This document shows, piece by piece, positions 1 to 7,748 of a DNA stretch of 64,000 bases. Every line of letters starts with the position of its first letter. The first letter of the stretch is position 1. The position numbers and the translations under genes are program-made. This DNA is from Mogibacterium sp. (GTDB taxonomy: Bacteria > Bacillota > Clostridia > Peptostreptococcales > Anaerovoracaceae): assembly GCA_017404265.1 (NCBI GenBank), contig JAFRCS010000005.1, forward strand, positions 41,793 to 105,792. Direction: 5' to 3'. Under the pieces are notes generated by a model, which was not told the origin of the DNA, ran no database searches, and worked only from the letters and a program-made list of their open reading frames with translations.

Positions 1-1
1 T

Positions 2-979
2 GTCTTCAAGAACGATAAGGTTGAGGCGACGCTTGAGAGGACGTCGGAGATCACATCGAATGCGGCAGGGATATATCTGCCCGCGAAGTGGTTTTCGGAT
101 GCTGTTACCGGGAACAGCGTCATAGCTATGTTGCTGCTCATTGGTGTGAGCGTGCTGCTGTTCACGGCGGTGTTCCATGTCGTCGGAAATTCGTACAGGA
201 GCATCAATTCCGCTCTGAAGTCCCATGCGGCCTCAAAGAAATACAAACTGAGCGGTCAGAAGAAGCGCAGCGTTGTGAACTCCATTGCTTTCAAGGAATA
301 TAAAAGACTTGTGGGGTCTTCCGCATATACCGTGAACGGCGCTATGGGCGAGATACTTGCCATACTCTTGGGACTGATCACTCTGGTCCTCGGATTTGAC
401 AGAATAGTACAGGTAGTGACCAATGACGCTCCGTTCGATCACGCCATGCTGCAGCCGGCTATTCCGTTCCTTGTCTATTTCTTCATCGGCATGGCAGCGA
501 CCACCGCGATGTCTCCGTCGCTTGAGGGCAGGAATTACTGGATCGTGCAAAGCCTGCCAATAGAAAAGAAAACGCTTTATCAGGGCAAGATGCTTTTTAA
601 CCTATACCTGACAGTGCCTGCAATGACTTTTGCCACACTGTGCATGTGTATATCCGCAAAGGTCCCTATAGTAGATACTGTGTTATACTTAATATTAGGA
701 CTTGCGCTCTGTGCATTCTCCACGGCCTGGGGATGCGTATGCGGTGTGAAGCACATGAGGCTCGACTGGGAAAACGAGATAGAGGCCATCAAGCAGGGAG
801 CCGCTGTAGCTCTCTACATGCTGCCTAACATGTTTGTGGTCATGGGCCTTGTAGTGCTGGTAGTGATACTTGGCCTCAGGATGGATCACAGGCTGCTGGC
901 GCTGGCGTTCATACTTCTGGCAACATTGCTTGCCGCGTTCAGCTACCTGAGAGTCATGTCTTTAGCGAAGCGCAAATAA
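2..979 (+). CDS. ABC exporter membrane subunit, C-terminal part (5' end outside window)
   Basis: The frame is open from base 2, so the first visible Met at 128 is internal and the true start lies upstream of the window. The visible 325 residues hold at least six hydrophobic segments separated by short loops, typical of the large permease subunits of ABC-2 type exporters in Bacillota. No nucleotide-binding domain is present; its ATPase partner should lie upstream. The polar stretch after the first visible membrane segment (about residues 65-105) is basic and probably cytoplasmic. The substrate cannot be told. The gene ends 10 bases before the next, so they may be cotranscribed. Confidence 0.75.
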   Translation, partial: VFKNDKVEATLERTSEITSNAAGIYLPAKWFSDAVTGNSVIAMLLLIGVSVLLFTAVFHVVGNSYRSINSALKSHAASKKYKLSGQKKRSVVNSIAFKEYKRLVGSSAYTVNGAMGEILAILLGLITLVLGFDRIVQVVTNDAPFDHAMLQPAIPFLVYFFIGMAATTAMSPSLEGRNYWIVQSLPIEKKTLYQGKMLFNLYLTVPAMTFATLCMCISAKVPIVDTVLYLILGLALCAFSTAWGCVCGVKHMRLDWENEIEAIKQGAAVALYMLPNMFVVMGLVVLVVILGLRMDHRLLALAFILLATLLAAFSYLRVMSLAKRK

Positions 980-989
980 GGGAAAACGG

Positions 990-1532
990 ATGGTACTTAC
1001 AACAGAAAGACTTATTCTGCGTCCGTGGGAAGATGCGGATGCGGAGTCGCTATATGAATACGCTAAAGACGAGCGCATAGGACCTCCTACAGGCTGGCCT
1101 GCCCACACGAGCGTCAGGAACAGCCTGGACATAATCCGGACTGTTCTGGCGGCTCCGGAGACCTACGCGGTATGCCTGAAAGAGGACAACAAAGCGATTG
1201 GAAGCATAGGACTCATGGTCGGGCAGCAGAGCAACATCGGCCTGCCGGATACCGAGGCCGAGATAGGCTACTGGATCGGCGTGCCTTTCTGGGGAAGGGG
1301 ACTGATACCTGAAGGCGTGAGAGAGATAATCCGCTACGCGTTTGAAGACCTGCATCTTGAGAAACTATGGTGCGGCTACTTCGAAGGTAATGACAAGTCG
1401 AAGCGGGTCCAGGAGAAGTGCGGCTTCAAATATCAGTATACGAATGAGGATGCTGAATGGGTCAAGATGATGGACAGGCGAACCGAGCACATCTCGTGCC
1501 TGACAAGAGAGGACTGGCTGAATGGCGTTTGA
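990..1532 (+). CDS. GNAT N-acetyltransferase, RimJ/RimL type
   Basis: The 180-residue protein opens with LTTERLILRPW, the usual first strand of RimJ/RimL-like acetyltransferases. It carries the acetyl-CoA binding strand-loop-helix (EIGYWIGVPFWGRGLIPEG, about residues 90-109) and the late asparagine/lysine helix (GNDKSKRVQEKCGF). It is expected to move an acetyl group from acetyl-CoA to an amine, either a protein N-terminus or a small molecule such as an antibiotic; the substrate is not visible. The last 11 bases overlap the start of the next gene, pointing to translational coupling. Confidence 0.88.
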   Translation: MVLTTERLILRPWEDADAESLYEYAKDERIGPPTGWPAHTSVRNSLDIIRTVLAAPETYAVCLKEDNKAIGSIGLMVGQQSNIGLPDTEAEIGYWIGVPFWGRGLIPEGVREIIRYAFEDLHLEKLWCGYFEGNDKSKRVQEKCGFKYQYTNEDAEWVKMMDRRTEHISCLTREDWLNGV

Positions 1533-2154
1533 TTTTAAGAAGGAATACAAAGAGTTCTACATGCCTAAGGACAAGCCGGCCATTGTTGATGTGCCGGAAA
1601 TGAACTATATTGCCGTACGCGGTCAGGGCGATCCCAACACAGAAGACGGCGAGTACAAGAAAGCCATTGGTCTTTTGTATGGCATTGCTTTCACCATCAA
1701 GATGAGCAAGAAGGGCGACCACAGGATCGAAGGATATTTCGATTATGTCGTCCCTCCGCTCGAGGGCTTCTGGTGGCAGGAGGGAGTCGAAGGCATCGAC
1801 TACGCTCACAAGGAGGATTTCAGATGGATCTCGGTGATTCGTCTTCCGGACTTTGTTACCGGGGCTGATTTTGACTGGGCTATCGGCGAGGCCACGCGCA
1901 AAAAGAAGGAAGACTTCTCCAAGGTGGAATTCCTGACTGTTGAGGAAGGACTGTGTGTGCAGTGCATGCATATCGGATCCTATGATAACGAGCCTGCAAC
2001 TGTCGAAATGATGCACAAATACATGGAGGAGCAGGGGTATGCGCTCGACATAACCGATGAGCGCCTGCACCATGAGATATACTTAAGCGACGCGAGAAAG
2101 GTCGCGCAGGAGAAACTGAAAACAGTAATTCGCCATCCGATAAGGAAGATATAA
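1522..2154 (+). CDS. GyrI-like small-molecule-binding domain protein
   Basis: The 210-residue protein looks like the stand-alone GyrI-like family: an N-terminal strand with MNYIAVRGQGDPN, then GLLYGIAF, then the FWWQEG segment, and a late HIGSYDNEP motif that matches the GyrI/SOUL-like fold. Members bind amphipathic small molecules, and some hydrolyse cyclopropanoid toxins. There is no helix-turn-helix, so it is not the DNA-binding AraC or MerR type. It overlaps the upstream acetyltransferase by 11 bases and is followed 9 bases later by a methyltransferase, so it sits inside a small operon that may deal with foreign compounds (inference). Confidence 0.85.
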   Translation: MAFDFKKEYKEFYMPKDKPAIVDVPEMNYIAVRGQGDPNTEDGEYKKAIGLLYGIAFTIKMSKKGDHRIEGYFDYVVPPLEGFWWQEGVEGIDYAHKEDFRWISVIRLPDFVTGADFDWAIGEATRKKKEDFSKVEFLTVEEGLCVQCMHIGSYDNEPATVEMMHKYMEEQGYALDITDERLHHEIYLSDARKVAQEKLKTVIRHPIRKI

Positions 2155-2163
2155 GAGGACACT

Positions 2164-2916
2164 ATGGACTATCAGGATATAAACGCGAAGACCATAGACC
2201 GATGGATCGAGGAAGGCTGGGAATGGGGCAAGCCGATCAGTCACAAGGTTTATGCGGCGGCGACGCAGGGCATATGGGATGTCAAGCTGACGCCAACCAA
2301 AATGGTCCCACATGAATGGTTCGGTGACCTTAAAGGCAAGAAGATGCTTGGCCTTGCAAGCGGCGGCGGGCAGCAGATGCCTGTCTTTACCGCGCTTGGA
2401 GCGGAATGCACTGTCATGGACATCTCAACGAAGCAGATCGAGACCGAGAGGATGGTCGCTGAGCGCGAAGGCTATGATATAATTGCCATCAAGGGCGACA
2501 TGACCAAGCCGCTGCCTTTTGAAGATGAGACTTTCGATCTGATTTTCCATCCGGTTTCAAACTGTTATGTGAAAGAAGTCAGACCGATCTGGAAGGAATG
2601 CTTCCGCGTGCTGAAGCCGGGAGGATACCTAATCGCGGGAGTCGACCACTATATAAACTACATCGTTGATGAAGAGGAAAGGGAGATAGTCAATTCACTC
2701 CCATTCGATCCGCTGACCAACGAAGAGCAGAGAAAACAGCTGGAGAGAGAAGATGCCGGCATGCAGTTCTCACACTCGCTTGAAGAGCAGATCGCCGGGC
2801 AGCTTGAAGCTGGATTCACGCTCCTTGACCTGTACGAGGACACTAACGGCGAGGGCAGGCTGCACGAACTTAACATACCGACGTTCCTGGCAATGCGCTC
2901 AGTAAAAATGGGATAA
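2164..2916 (+). CDS. class I SAM-dependent methyltransferase
   Basis: The 250 residues show the Rossmann methyltransferase pattern: motif I (MLGLASGGGQQMPVF, about residue 61), an acidic end to strand 2 (CTVMDIS), the motif IV region (LPFEDETFDLIFHPVSNCYV) and the conserved KPGGYLIAG turn. The N-terminal 50 residues (WGKPISH...WDVKLTPTKMVP) are those of the UbiE/Coq5-like methyltransferases seen in Bacillota. The substrate is unknown. It is followed only two bases later by a radical SAM gene, a pairing frequent in modification operons. Confidence 0.88.
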   Translation: MDYQDINAKTIDRWIEEGWEWGKPISHKVYAAATQGIWDVKLTPTKMVPHEWFGDLKGKKMLGLASGGGQQMPVFTALGAECTVMDISTKQIETERMVAEREGYDIIAIKGDMTKPLPFEDETFDLIFHPVSNCYVKEVRPIWKECFRVLKPGGYLIAGVDHYINYIVDEEEREIVNSLPFDPLTNEEQRKQLEREDAGMQFSHSLEEQIAGQLEAGFTLLDLYEDTNGEGRLHELNIPTFLAMRSVKMG

Positions 2917-2918
2917 AT

Positions 2919-4022
2919 ATGGACGAAAGATTCGATTTACAGAAATACCTGACCGAAGGGGTCGAGCAGGTAATCAAGGACGCTCTCAAGGCGACTCTTA
3001 AGGATACGCGCGAGAGCACTTTTCTGGTGAAGTTTGCCGCCGCCTGCGCAGTCGCGGACAAAAGAAGAGAGAAAAACGAAAAGAAAGGCCTTCATGTGCC
3101 TTCGTATCTGATCGCGAGCATTACATCAAGCTGCAATCTGCACTGTGAGGGCTGCTACTCGAGAGCCAACAACGCGACTATTGACTGCGAGCCGATGATG
3201 CAGCTTAGCGGCGATGAGTGGCAGAGGATCTTCAGGGAGGCTGAAGAACTCGGCGTCAGCTTCATACTTCTGGCGGGCGGCGAGCCTATGCTCCGCTGGG
3301 ACGTGATCGAAGCAGCGGGGGACATGAAGAACATCATGTTCCCGGTATTCACAAACGGGACTTTCATGACCGCCAAGCACCTGGACCTTCTTGACAGATG
3401 CCGCAACATCGTGACTGTCATAAGCATTGAAGGCGGACGCGAGGAGACCGATGCCAGAAGAGGCGAAGGTGTTTATGATTCTGTCATAGAAAAGATGGAC
3501 AGCCTATGCAGAAAAGGTATCATCTACGGTGTGTCCGTCACTGTAACGAAAGAGAACATGCAGCAGGTATATTCCGACGAATTCCTGGATGAACTCAGGG
3601 CCCGCGGATGCAAGGCCGTGTTCTATATAGAGTTCGTGCCGGTCTCTGATGAAGGTGCGCATCTTGCACCTGATGACGCTGACCGCGAGTTCATGACCGC
3701 AAGGATAGATGAACTTCGAAGCAGCAAGCAGGACATGATATACATCTCCTTCCCGGGAGACGAGAAGAGCTCCGGCGGATGCCTGGCGGCAGGCCGCGGA
3801 TTCTTCCACATAAACTCGCACGGCGGAGCAGAGCCTTGTCCGTTCTCCCCATACTCTGACATCAATGTCAAAGACACTTCGCTGAGAGAAGCACTTCAGT
3901 CAGATCTCTTCACGGCGCTCAGAACAAGCGATATTCTTGCAGATGATCACATAGGAGGCTGCGTCCTTCACGCAAAAAAAGAACAGGTTGAAAAACTTTT
4001 AAATAAGGAGTGTGCTGTTTGA
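2919..4022 (+). CDS. radical SAM protein with SPASM-like C-terminus
   Basis: The 367-residue protein has the canonical CxxxCxxC cluster site (CNLHCEGCYSR, about residues 68-78), followed by the GGEPML strand and the TNGTFM motif of the radical SAM barrel. A cysteine-containing C-terminal region (GGCLAAGRGFF...EPCPFSPYSD, about residue 285 on, and a last Cys near IGGCV) resembles a SPASM/twitch auxiliary cluster. The first 60 residues are helical and charged. No precursor peptide gene is evident next to it, so peptide maturation is only one option. It is tightly packed behind the methyltransferase and probably cotranscribed with it. Confidence 0.88.
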   Translation: MDERFDLQKYLTEGVEQVIKDALKATLKDTRESTFLVKFAAACAVADKRREKNEKKGLHVPSYLIASITSSCNLHCEGCYSRANNATIDCEPMMQLSGDEWQRIFREAEELGVSFILLAGGEPMLRWDVIEAAGDMKNIMFPVFTNGTFMTAKHLDLLDRCRNIVTVISIEGGREETDARRGEGVYDSVIEKMDSLCRKGIIYGVSVTVTKENMQQVYSDEFLDELRARGCKAVFYIEFVPVSDEGAHLAPDDADREFMTARIDELRSSKQDMIYISFPGDEKSSGGCLAAGRGFFHINSHGGAEPCPFSPYSDINVKDTSLREALQSDLFTALRTSDILADDHIGGCVLHAKKEQVEKLLNKECAV

Positions 4023-4042
4023 AAAAGTACAACACAATGGAG

Positions 4043-4112
4043 ATTGTCGGCTGACCGGGAGGTTTGCAGACGATCACAAACCTCCCGCTGAAAGGCAATT
4101 GAAGTCGACAAT
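4043..4112 (+). promoter_or_regulatory. nested inverted repeats in the leader of the next gene
   Basis: A perfect 11-bp inverted repeat (4056-4066 with 4077-4087, arms CGGGAGGTTTG and CAAACCTCCCG) sits inside a second 7-bp pair (4043-4049 ATTGTCG with 4106-4112 CGACAAT). There is no T-run after the inner stem, so it is not a classical terminator. It ends 5 bases before the AGGAGG of the gene at 4130. It could be a structured leader or an operator. Confidence 0.5.
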
Positions 4113-4129
4113 TTTCAGGAGGTAAAACA

Positions 4130-4759
4130 ATGAATACAAACGACGTTATCATACGTTCAGAGAAAAAAGGAGAATACAGAGAGGTCGAGAACCTTATAAG
4201 AGAGTCGTTCTGGAACGTCTACAGGCCGGGATGCAGCGAGCACTATGTGATACACGTGCTGCGTGATGATCCGGCATTCGTGAAGGAGCTGGACTTTGTG
4301 ATGGAAAAGGGCGGCAGATTGATAGGCCAGAACATGTTCATGAGGACTGTCATCAACGCTGATGACGGACGTGATGTGAACGTTCTGACGATGGGTCCTA
4401 TCTGCATCACACCTGATCTTAAGCGCATGGGCTACGGGAAGCTGCTATTGGACTATTCTCTTAAGAAGGCTGCGGAGATGGGATTTGGCGCCGTGCTCTT
4501 TGAGGGCAATATCGATTTCTATAGTACCTGCGGATTCGATTATGCGAGGAAGTTCGGTATAAGGTATCACGATCTTCCGGAAGGAGCAGATGATTCGTTC
4601 TTCCTGTGCAGGGAGCTGATACCGGGCTATCTCGATAGCGTGACCGGGGTTTATCAGACGCCTAAGGGTTACTATGTGGATGACAAAGATGTAGAGGAAT
4701 TCGACAGGTTGTTTCCGCCTAAAGAGAAGCTGAAACTGCCGGGCCAGATCTTCGGATAA
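4130..4759 (+). CDS. GNAT N-acetyltransferase, YhbS-like
   Basis: This 209-residue protein has a short N-terminal beta-alpha unit (REVENLIRESFWNVY), then the acetyl-CoA site of the YhbS group (MGPICITPDLKRMGYGKLL, about residues 87-105, with the Q/RxxGxG/A loop as KRMGYG) and the FEGNIDFYSTCGF segment. It has a strong AGGAGG 8 bases before the ATG. YhbS-like enzymes acetylate small molecules or proteins; the target is not visible. A terminator follows, so this gene ends the first operon. Confidence 0.88.
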   Translation: MNTNDVIIRSEKKGEYREVENLIRESFWNVYRPGCSEHYVIHVLRDDPAFVKELDFVMEKGGRLIGQNMFMRTVINADDGRDVNVLTMGPICITPDLKRMGYGKLLLDYSLKKAAEMGFGAVLFEGNIDFYSTCGFDYARKFGIRYHDLPEGADDSFFLCRELIPGYLDSVTGVYQTPKGYYVDDKDVEEFDRLFPPKEKLKLPGQIFG

Positions 4760-4776
4760 TGACCGGATAAGAAGAC

Positions 4777-4817
4777 GGAGGCTTTCACATTTACAGTATG
4801 TGAGGGCCTCCTTTTTT
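4777..4817 (+). terminator. rho-independent terminator
   Basis: A 14-nt arm at 4777-4790 (GGAGGCTTTCACAT) pairs with 4798-4811, with a small internal mismatch, and is followed by six T. It ends the operon that closes with the acetyltransferase at 4130. A -10-like TACAAT lies just behind it at 4820-4825, but no matching -35 is seen. Confidence 0.85.
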
Positions 4818-4846
4818 GATACAATAAGCATAAGAGGTGAACAATC

Positions 4847-5779
4847 ATGATCAGAGACAAAGTGATAGTCGGGGAAGCGACTGAATACCCGCTGAATGGA
4901 ATACTGACGATACCGGAAGCCGATGGTCCTGTGCCTGCGGTGGTGATGGTGCACGGCTCGGGATCAAGCAACATGGACGAGAAGGTGCTGAAGCTGACCC
5001 CGTTCAAAGATCTTGCGGAAGGTCTTGCGAGGCATGGCATAGCGTCGCTTCGCTACGACAAGAGAAGCTTTGCTCACGGGCGCAAAATGCTTAAAGCGGG
5101 CAATATCACGGTAAAGGAAGAGACCATAGAAGACGCGGTGCTGGCGGTAAACATGCTGAAGAAAGATCCGCGTATCGACAATGACAACATATACATTCTG
5201 GGTCACAGCATGGGCGCCATGCTCGCTCCGAGGATAGATGCCGAGGGCGGAGACGTGAAAGGCCTTGTCATGATGGCAGGTTCTCCATGTAGGCTCGAGG
5301 ATATCGTGATCAGGCAGCTTGGACAGGCTGAGGGCTATAACCCTGTTATCAGAGGAATAGTAGGGCTGGAGCGCAAGATCTACGCGGGCAAGTTTGACGG
5401 GATCTATCAGATGAGCGATGAAGAGGCAAAGAAAAAGAAGTTTGCCGGCGGCACGACCCTCTACTACTTCAAGGAGATGGGCCAAAAAACCGCGACAGAC
5501 TATCTTCTGGAGAGCAGCAAGCCTGTGCTGATCATGCAGGGCGGCAAGGATTTCCAGTGTCTGGCAGGTGAGGATTTCAAGGGCTTTCAGGAGCAGCTCG
5601 CGGGCAGGGAGAACACGGAATACAAGCTGTATCCGTATCTGAACCACTGCTTCGTGACTGCGCTATATGACGATATAACAAAAGCATCAAAAGAATACAG
5701 TCTTGAACGTCACATAGGGGAAGATGTCATAAAAGACATCGCTGATTTCATCAAAGGAGGGATCGACCATGCTTCATGA
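4847..5779 (+). CDS. alpha/beta hydrolase, serine aminopeptidase or acyl-esterase like
   Basis: The 310-residue protein starts with a lid-like strand pair (YPLNGILTIPE) and the oxyanion motif VMVHGSGSS. The nucleophile elbow is GHSMGA (about residue 122), the acid is in MQGGKDFQC, and the histidine is in YLNHCF. This is the alpha/beta hydrolase order Ser-Asp-His. It probably hydrolyses an ester or peptide-like bond of a small substrate in the cytoplasm; no signal peptide is seen. It overlaps the next hydrolase gene by 11 bases, so the two are translated together. Confidence 0.87.
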   Translation: MIRDKVIVGEATEYPLNGILTIPEADGPVPAVVMVHGSGSSNMDEKVLKLTPFKDLAEGLARHGIASLRYDKRSFAHGRKMLKAGNITVKEETIEDAVLAVNMLKKDPRIDNDNIYILGHSMGAMLAPRIDAEGGDVKGLVMMAGSPCRLEDIVIRQLGQAEGYNPVIRGIVGLERKIYAGKFDGIYQMSDEEAKKKKFAGGTTLYYFKEMGQKTATDYLLESSKPVLIMQGGKDFQCLAGEDFKGFQEQLAGRENTEYKLYPYLNHCFVTALYDDITKASKEYSLERHIGEDVIKDIADFIKGGIDHAS

Positions 5780-6719
5780 AGTAAGTTTTGAATCGTATAA
5801 CAAGAGAGACAAGGTATACGGCTGGGTCTATGTACCGGCTGCTCCGCCTGCAGGCATAATACAGCTGGTGCACGGCTTTGGCGAGCATTCGCGCAGATAT
5901 CTTCATATGATAGTCAAATTCATGGATGCGGGCTTCATCGTAGCAGCTGATGACCATGTCGGACACGGCAAGACAGCGCTCGAGAACGACTGCTGGGGCG
6001 ACTGGGGCGACAAGGGGCCTCATACCATGATGGAGGACGAGCACAAGCTGACAGAGCTGGTCAAGGATATGTATCCTGATCTTCCGTATTTCATGTTCGG
6101 ACACAGCATGGGTTCGTTCATAGCAAGAGACTACATCACAAAGTATGGCTATGAGCTGGACGGCGTAACGCTCTGCGGAACATCGGGAGTCTTCCCAGGC
6201 CTCGACAACAGCATCGCCTATCTGCAGAAACTGGTGGATGAGGGCAAGGGCCTTGAGTCTGATCCGGATGTCGGCGGCGTCGTGATGGGCTGGATGTTCG
6301 GACGCTGCGATGAGGGCGTGAAGCTCGGCAATGAGTGGATCTGCCATGACGAATACGTTCAGGCCGACCACGCGGAGGATCCGTTCGATGCTTTCACAAG
6401 ACCGGTGAGCAACAGGTCGTTCCTCGACTTCTGCAAGATGATAGACCTTATCACCGGACCTGAGTGGGCGGAAAAGGTACCGCCTGAACTGCCTGTCTAT
6501 AATATCGCGGGCGATCAGGACCCGGTCGGCCAGTATGGCGAGGGAGTCTATCAGGTATCCAACTGGATGACGGCAGCAGGTGTCAGCGTTGATACGATGC
6601 TGTATTCCGGCTACCGTCATGAGATACACAACTACGACGATCTCAAGGATGAGGTTGAAGAGGGCATAATCGAGTTCTTCTACAGCTGCATCCTTTCCGA
6701 TGAAGTGGATTTCGATTAG
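5769..6719 (+). CDS. alpha/beta hydrolase, monoacylglycerol lipase/lysophospholipase type
   Basis: The 316-residue protein carries QLVHGFGEHSRRY, the HGxxEHS oxyanion motif typical of Hydrolase_4 lysophospholipases. It then has DHVGHGKT, the nucleophile elbow GHSMGS (about residue 113), the acid AGDQDP and the histidine YRHEIHN. Family members cleave monoacylglycerols or lysophospholipids. There is no signal peptide. It begins inside the 3' end of the preceding hydrolase, with AGGAGG upstream, and is followed directly by a dehydrogenase gene. Confidence 0.9.
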   Translation: MLHEVSFESYNKRDKVYGWVYVPAAPPAGIIQLVHGFGEHSRRYLHMIVKFMDAGFIVAADDHVGHGKTALENDCWGDWGDKGPHTMMEDEHKLTELVKDMYPDLPYFMFGHSMGSFIARDYITKYGYELDGVTLCGTSGVFPGLDNSIAYLQKLVDEGKGLESDPDVGGVVMGWMFGRCDEGVKLGNEWICHDEYVQADHAEDPFDAFTRPVSNRSFLDFCKMIDLITGPEWAEKVPPELPVYNIAGDQDPVGQYGEGVYQVSNWMTAAGVSVDTMLYSGYRHEIHNYDDLKDEVEEGIIEFFYSCILSDEVDFD

Positions 6720-6744
6720 AGACACAGCGGAGGCGCCATGCTGC

Positions 6745-7587
6745 ATGCGAAAAAAGAGTAAAGCCGAAAATGTATACGGAAAGAACGTGTTTGTGACGGG
6801 AGCTTCATCCGGGATCGGACAGGCGTGCGCCATTGCTTTTGCAAAAAGCGGGTGCACGGTCACGGGTGTGTCGCGTAATACTGAGGAAAAGACAGAGCAC
6901 TTCCCGGGCGGAGGCAGTCTTAGCCTGCACCGCCTTGATGTGACTGATGAGGCCGCCGTGAGAGGATTTGTTGAGAGCCTGCCGGGCGTGGATATCGCCA
7001 TTCTGTGCGCAGGCATGGGAGTTGCCGGGCCTGCGGAAACCACTCCGTCAGAGATGACAAGGCGGCAGATGGAAGTCAACTATTTTGGCACCATCAACGC
7101 AGCCCAGCCATGTCTCACCAGGATGCGCGGGCAGGGCAAGGGATTGCTGATAGTCATCGGCTCTATCGCCGGCAGGGTATCGATACCGATGCAGAGCCAG
7201 TATTCCGCAAGCAAATACGCGCTGGAGGCGTTTACTGACGCTGTCAGAATGGAGATGAAAAAGTACGGTGTCAGAGCATGCATCATAGAGCCGGGCGACA
7301 CAAAGACGGGTTTTACCGCGGCAAGAGTGACTCAGGACGACAGCAGCGCGGAGAGCTATGGCAGCGTCCTAAGAAAGAGCGTCGCGAAGATGGCCTCTGA
7401 CGAGCAAAACGGCAGGTCTCCGGACAGTGTGGCAAGAGTGGCTCTTGCGCTTGCAGGCAGGAAGGATCCTCCTGCGAGGGTACCTGTCGGCATGGATTAC
7501 AAGGCACTCATGGTGCTGCTCCGTGTGATGCCGGACAAGTGCAAAGAGTTCATATTAAGCAAGCTGTATCTGCCGAAAGGAGAATAA
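6745..7587 (+). CDS. short-chain dehydrogenase/reductase (SDR)
   Basis: I place the start at 6745 because CGGAGG lies at 6728-6733 and the conserved fold begins soon after; an upstream Met at 6700 in the same frame overlaps the previous gene. The 280 residues show the nucleotide site TGASSGIG, the NAG-like motif CAGMGV, the catalytic Ser in VIGSIAG and the YSASK active site. This is a classical SDR that oxidises or reduces a hydroxyl/carbonyl with NAD(P). The substrate is unknown. It is the last gene of the hydrolase operon and is followed by a strong terminator. Confidence 0.9.
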   Translation: MRKKSKAENVYGKNVFVTGASSGIGQACAIAFAKSGCTVTGVSRNTEEKTEHFPGGGSLSLHRLDVTDEAAVRGFVESLPGVDIAILCAGMGVAGPAETTPSEMTRRQMEVNYFGTINAAQPCLTRMRGQGKGLLIVIGSIAGRVSIPMQSQYSASKYALEAFTDAVRMEMKKYGVRACIIEPGDTKTGFTAARVTQDDSSAESYGSVLRKSVAKMASDEQNGRSPDSVARVALALAGRKDPPARVPVGMDYKALMVLLRVMPDKCKEFILSKLYLPKGE

Positions 7588-7662
7588 AGGACACAAGCCG
7601 GGGCGTTCCTCTGCGACTGAAAAAGCGAAAGGAAAAAGGGACCGGCAGCGCAATATAGAGCA

Positions 7663-7693
7663 AAAAGACAGTTCATTGAAACTGTCTTTTTTT
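7663..7693 (+). terminator. rho-independent terminator
   Basis: A perfect inverted repeat pairs AAAAAGACAGTTCA (7663-7676) with its complement at 7678-7691 and runs into seven T. It separates the hydrolase/SDR operon from the sensor gene. The A-rich 5' arm would let it work on either strand. Confidence 0.9.
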
Positions 7694-7748
7694 GTATAAT
7701 AATTTCAGAATTATGCGCATATTATTTTCGGGGAGAATACATACGAAA

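Noticed and set aside
3990..4060. Read-through of the TGA at 4020 in the radical SAM gene as selenocysteine
   Set aside because: The sequence after the stop shows no continuing fold, and the frame soon closes.
5751..7079. A 442-residue minus-strand reading frame opposite the hydrolase and SDR genes
   Set aside because: It has no ribosome site or family motif and crosses two well-supported + strand genes; it is an effect of codon bias.
7695..7700. TATAAT behind the terminator as a promoter of the sensor gene
   Set aside because: No -35 stands at the right distance; the only TTGA match is 12 bases away and part of the terminator stem.
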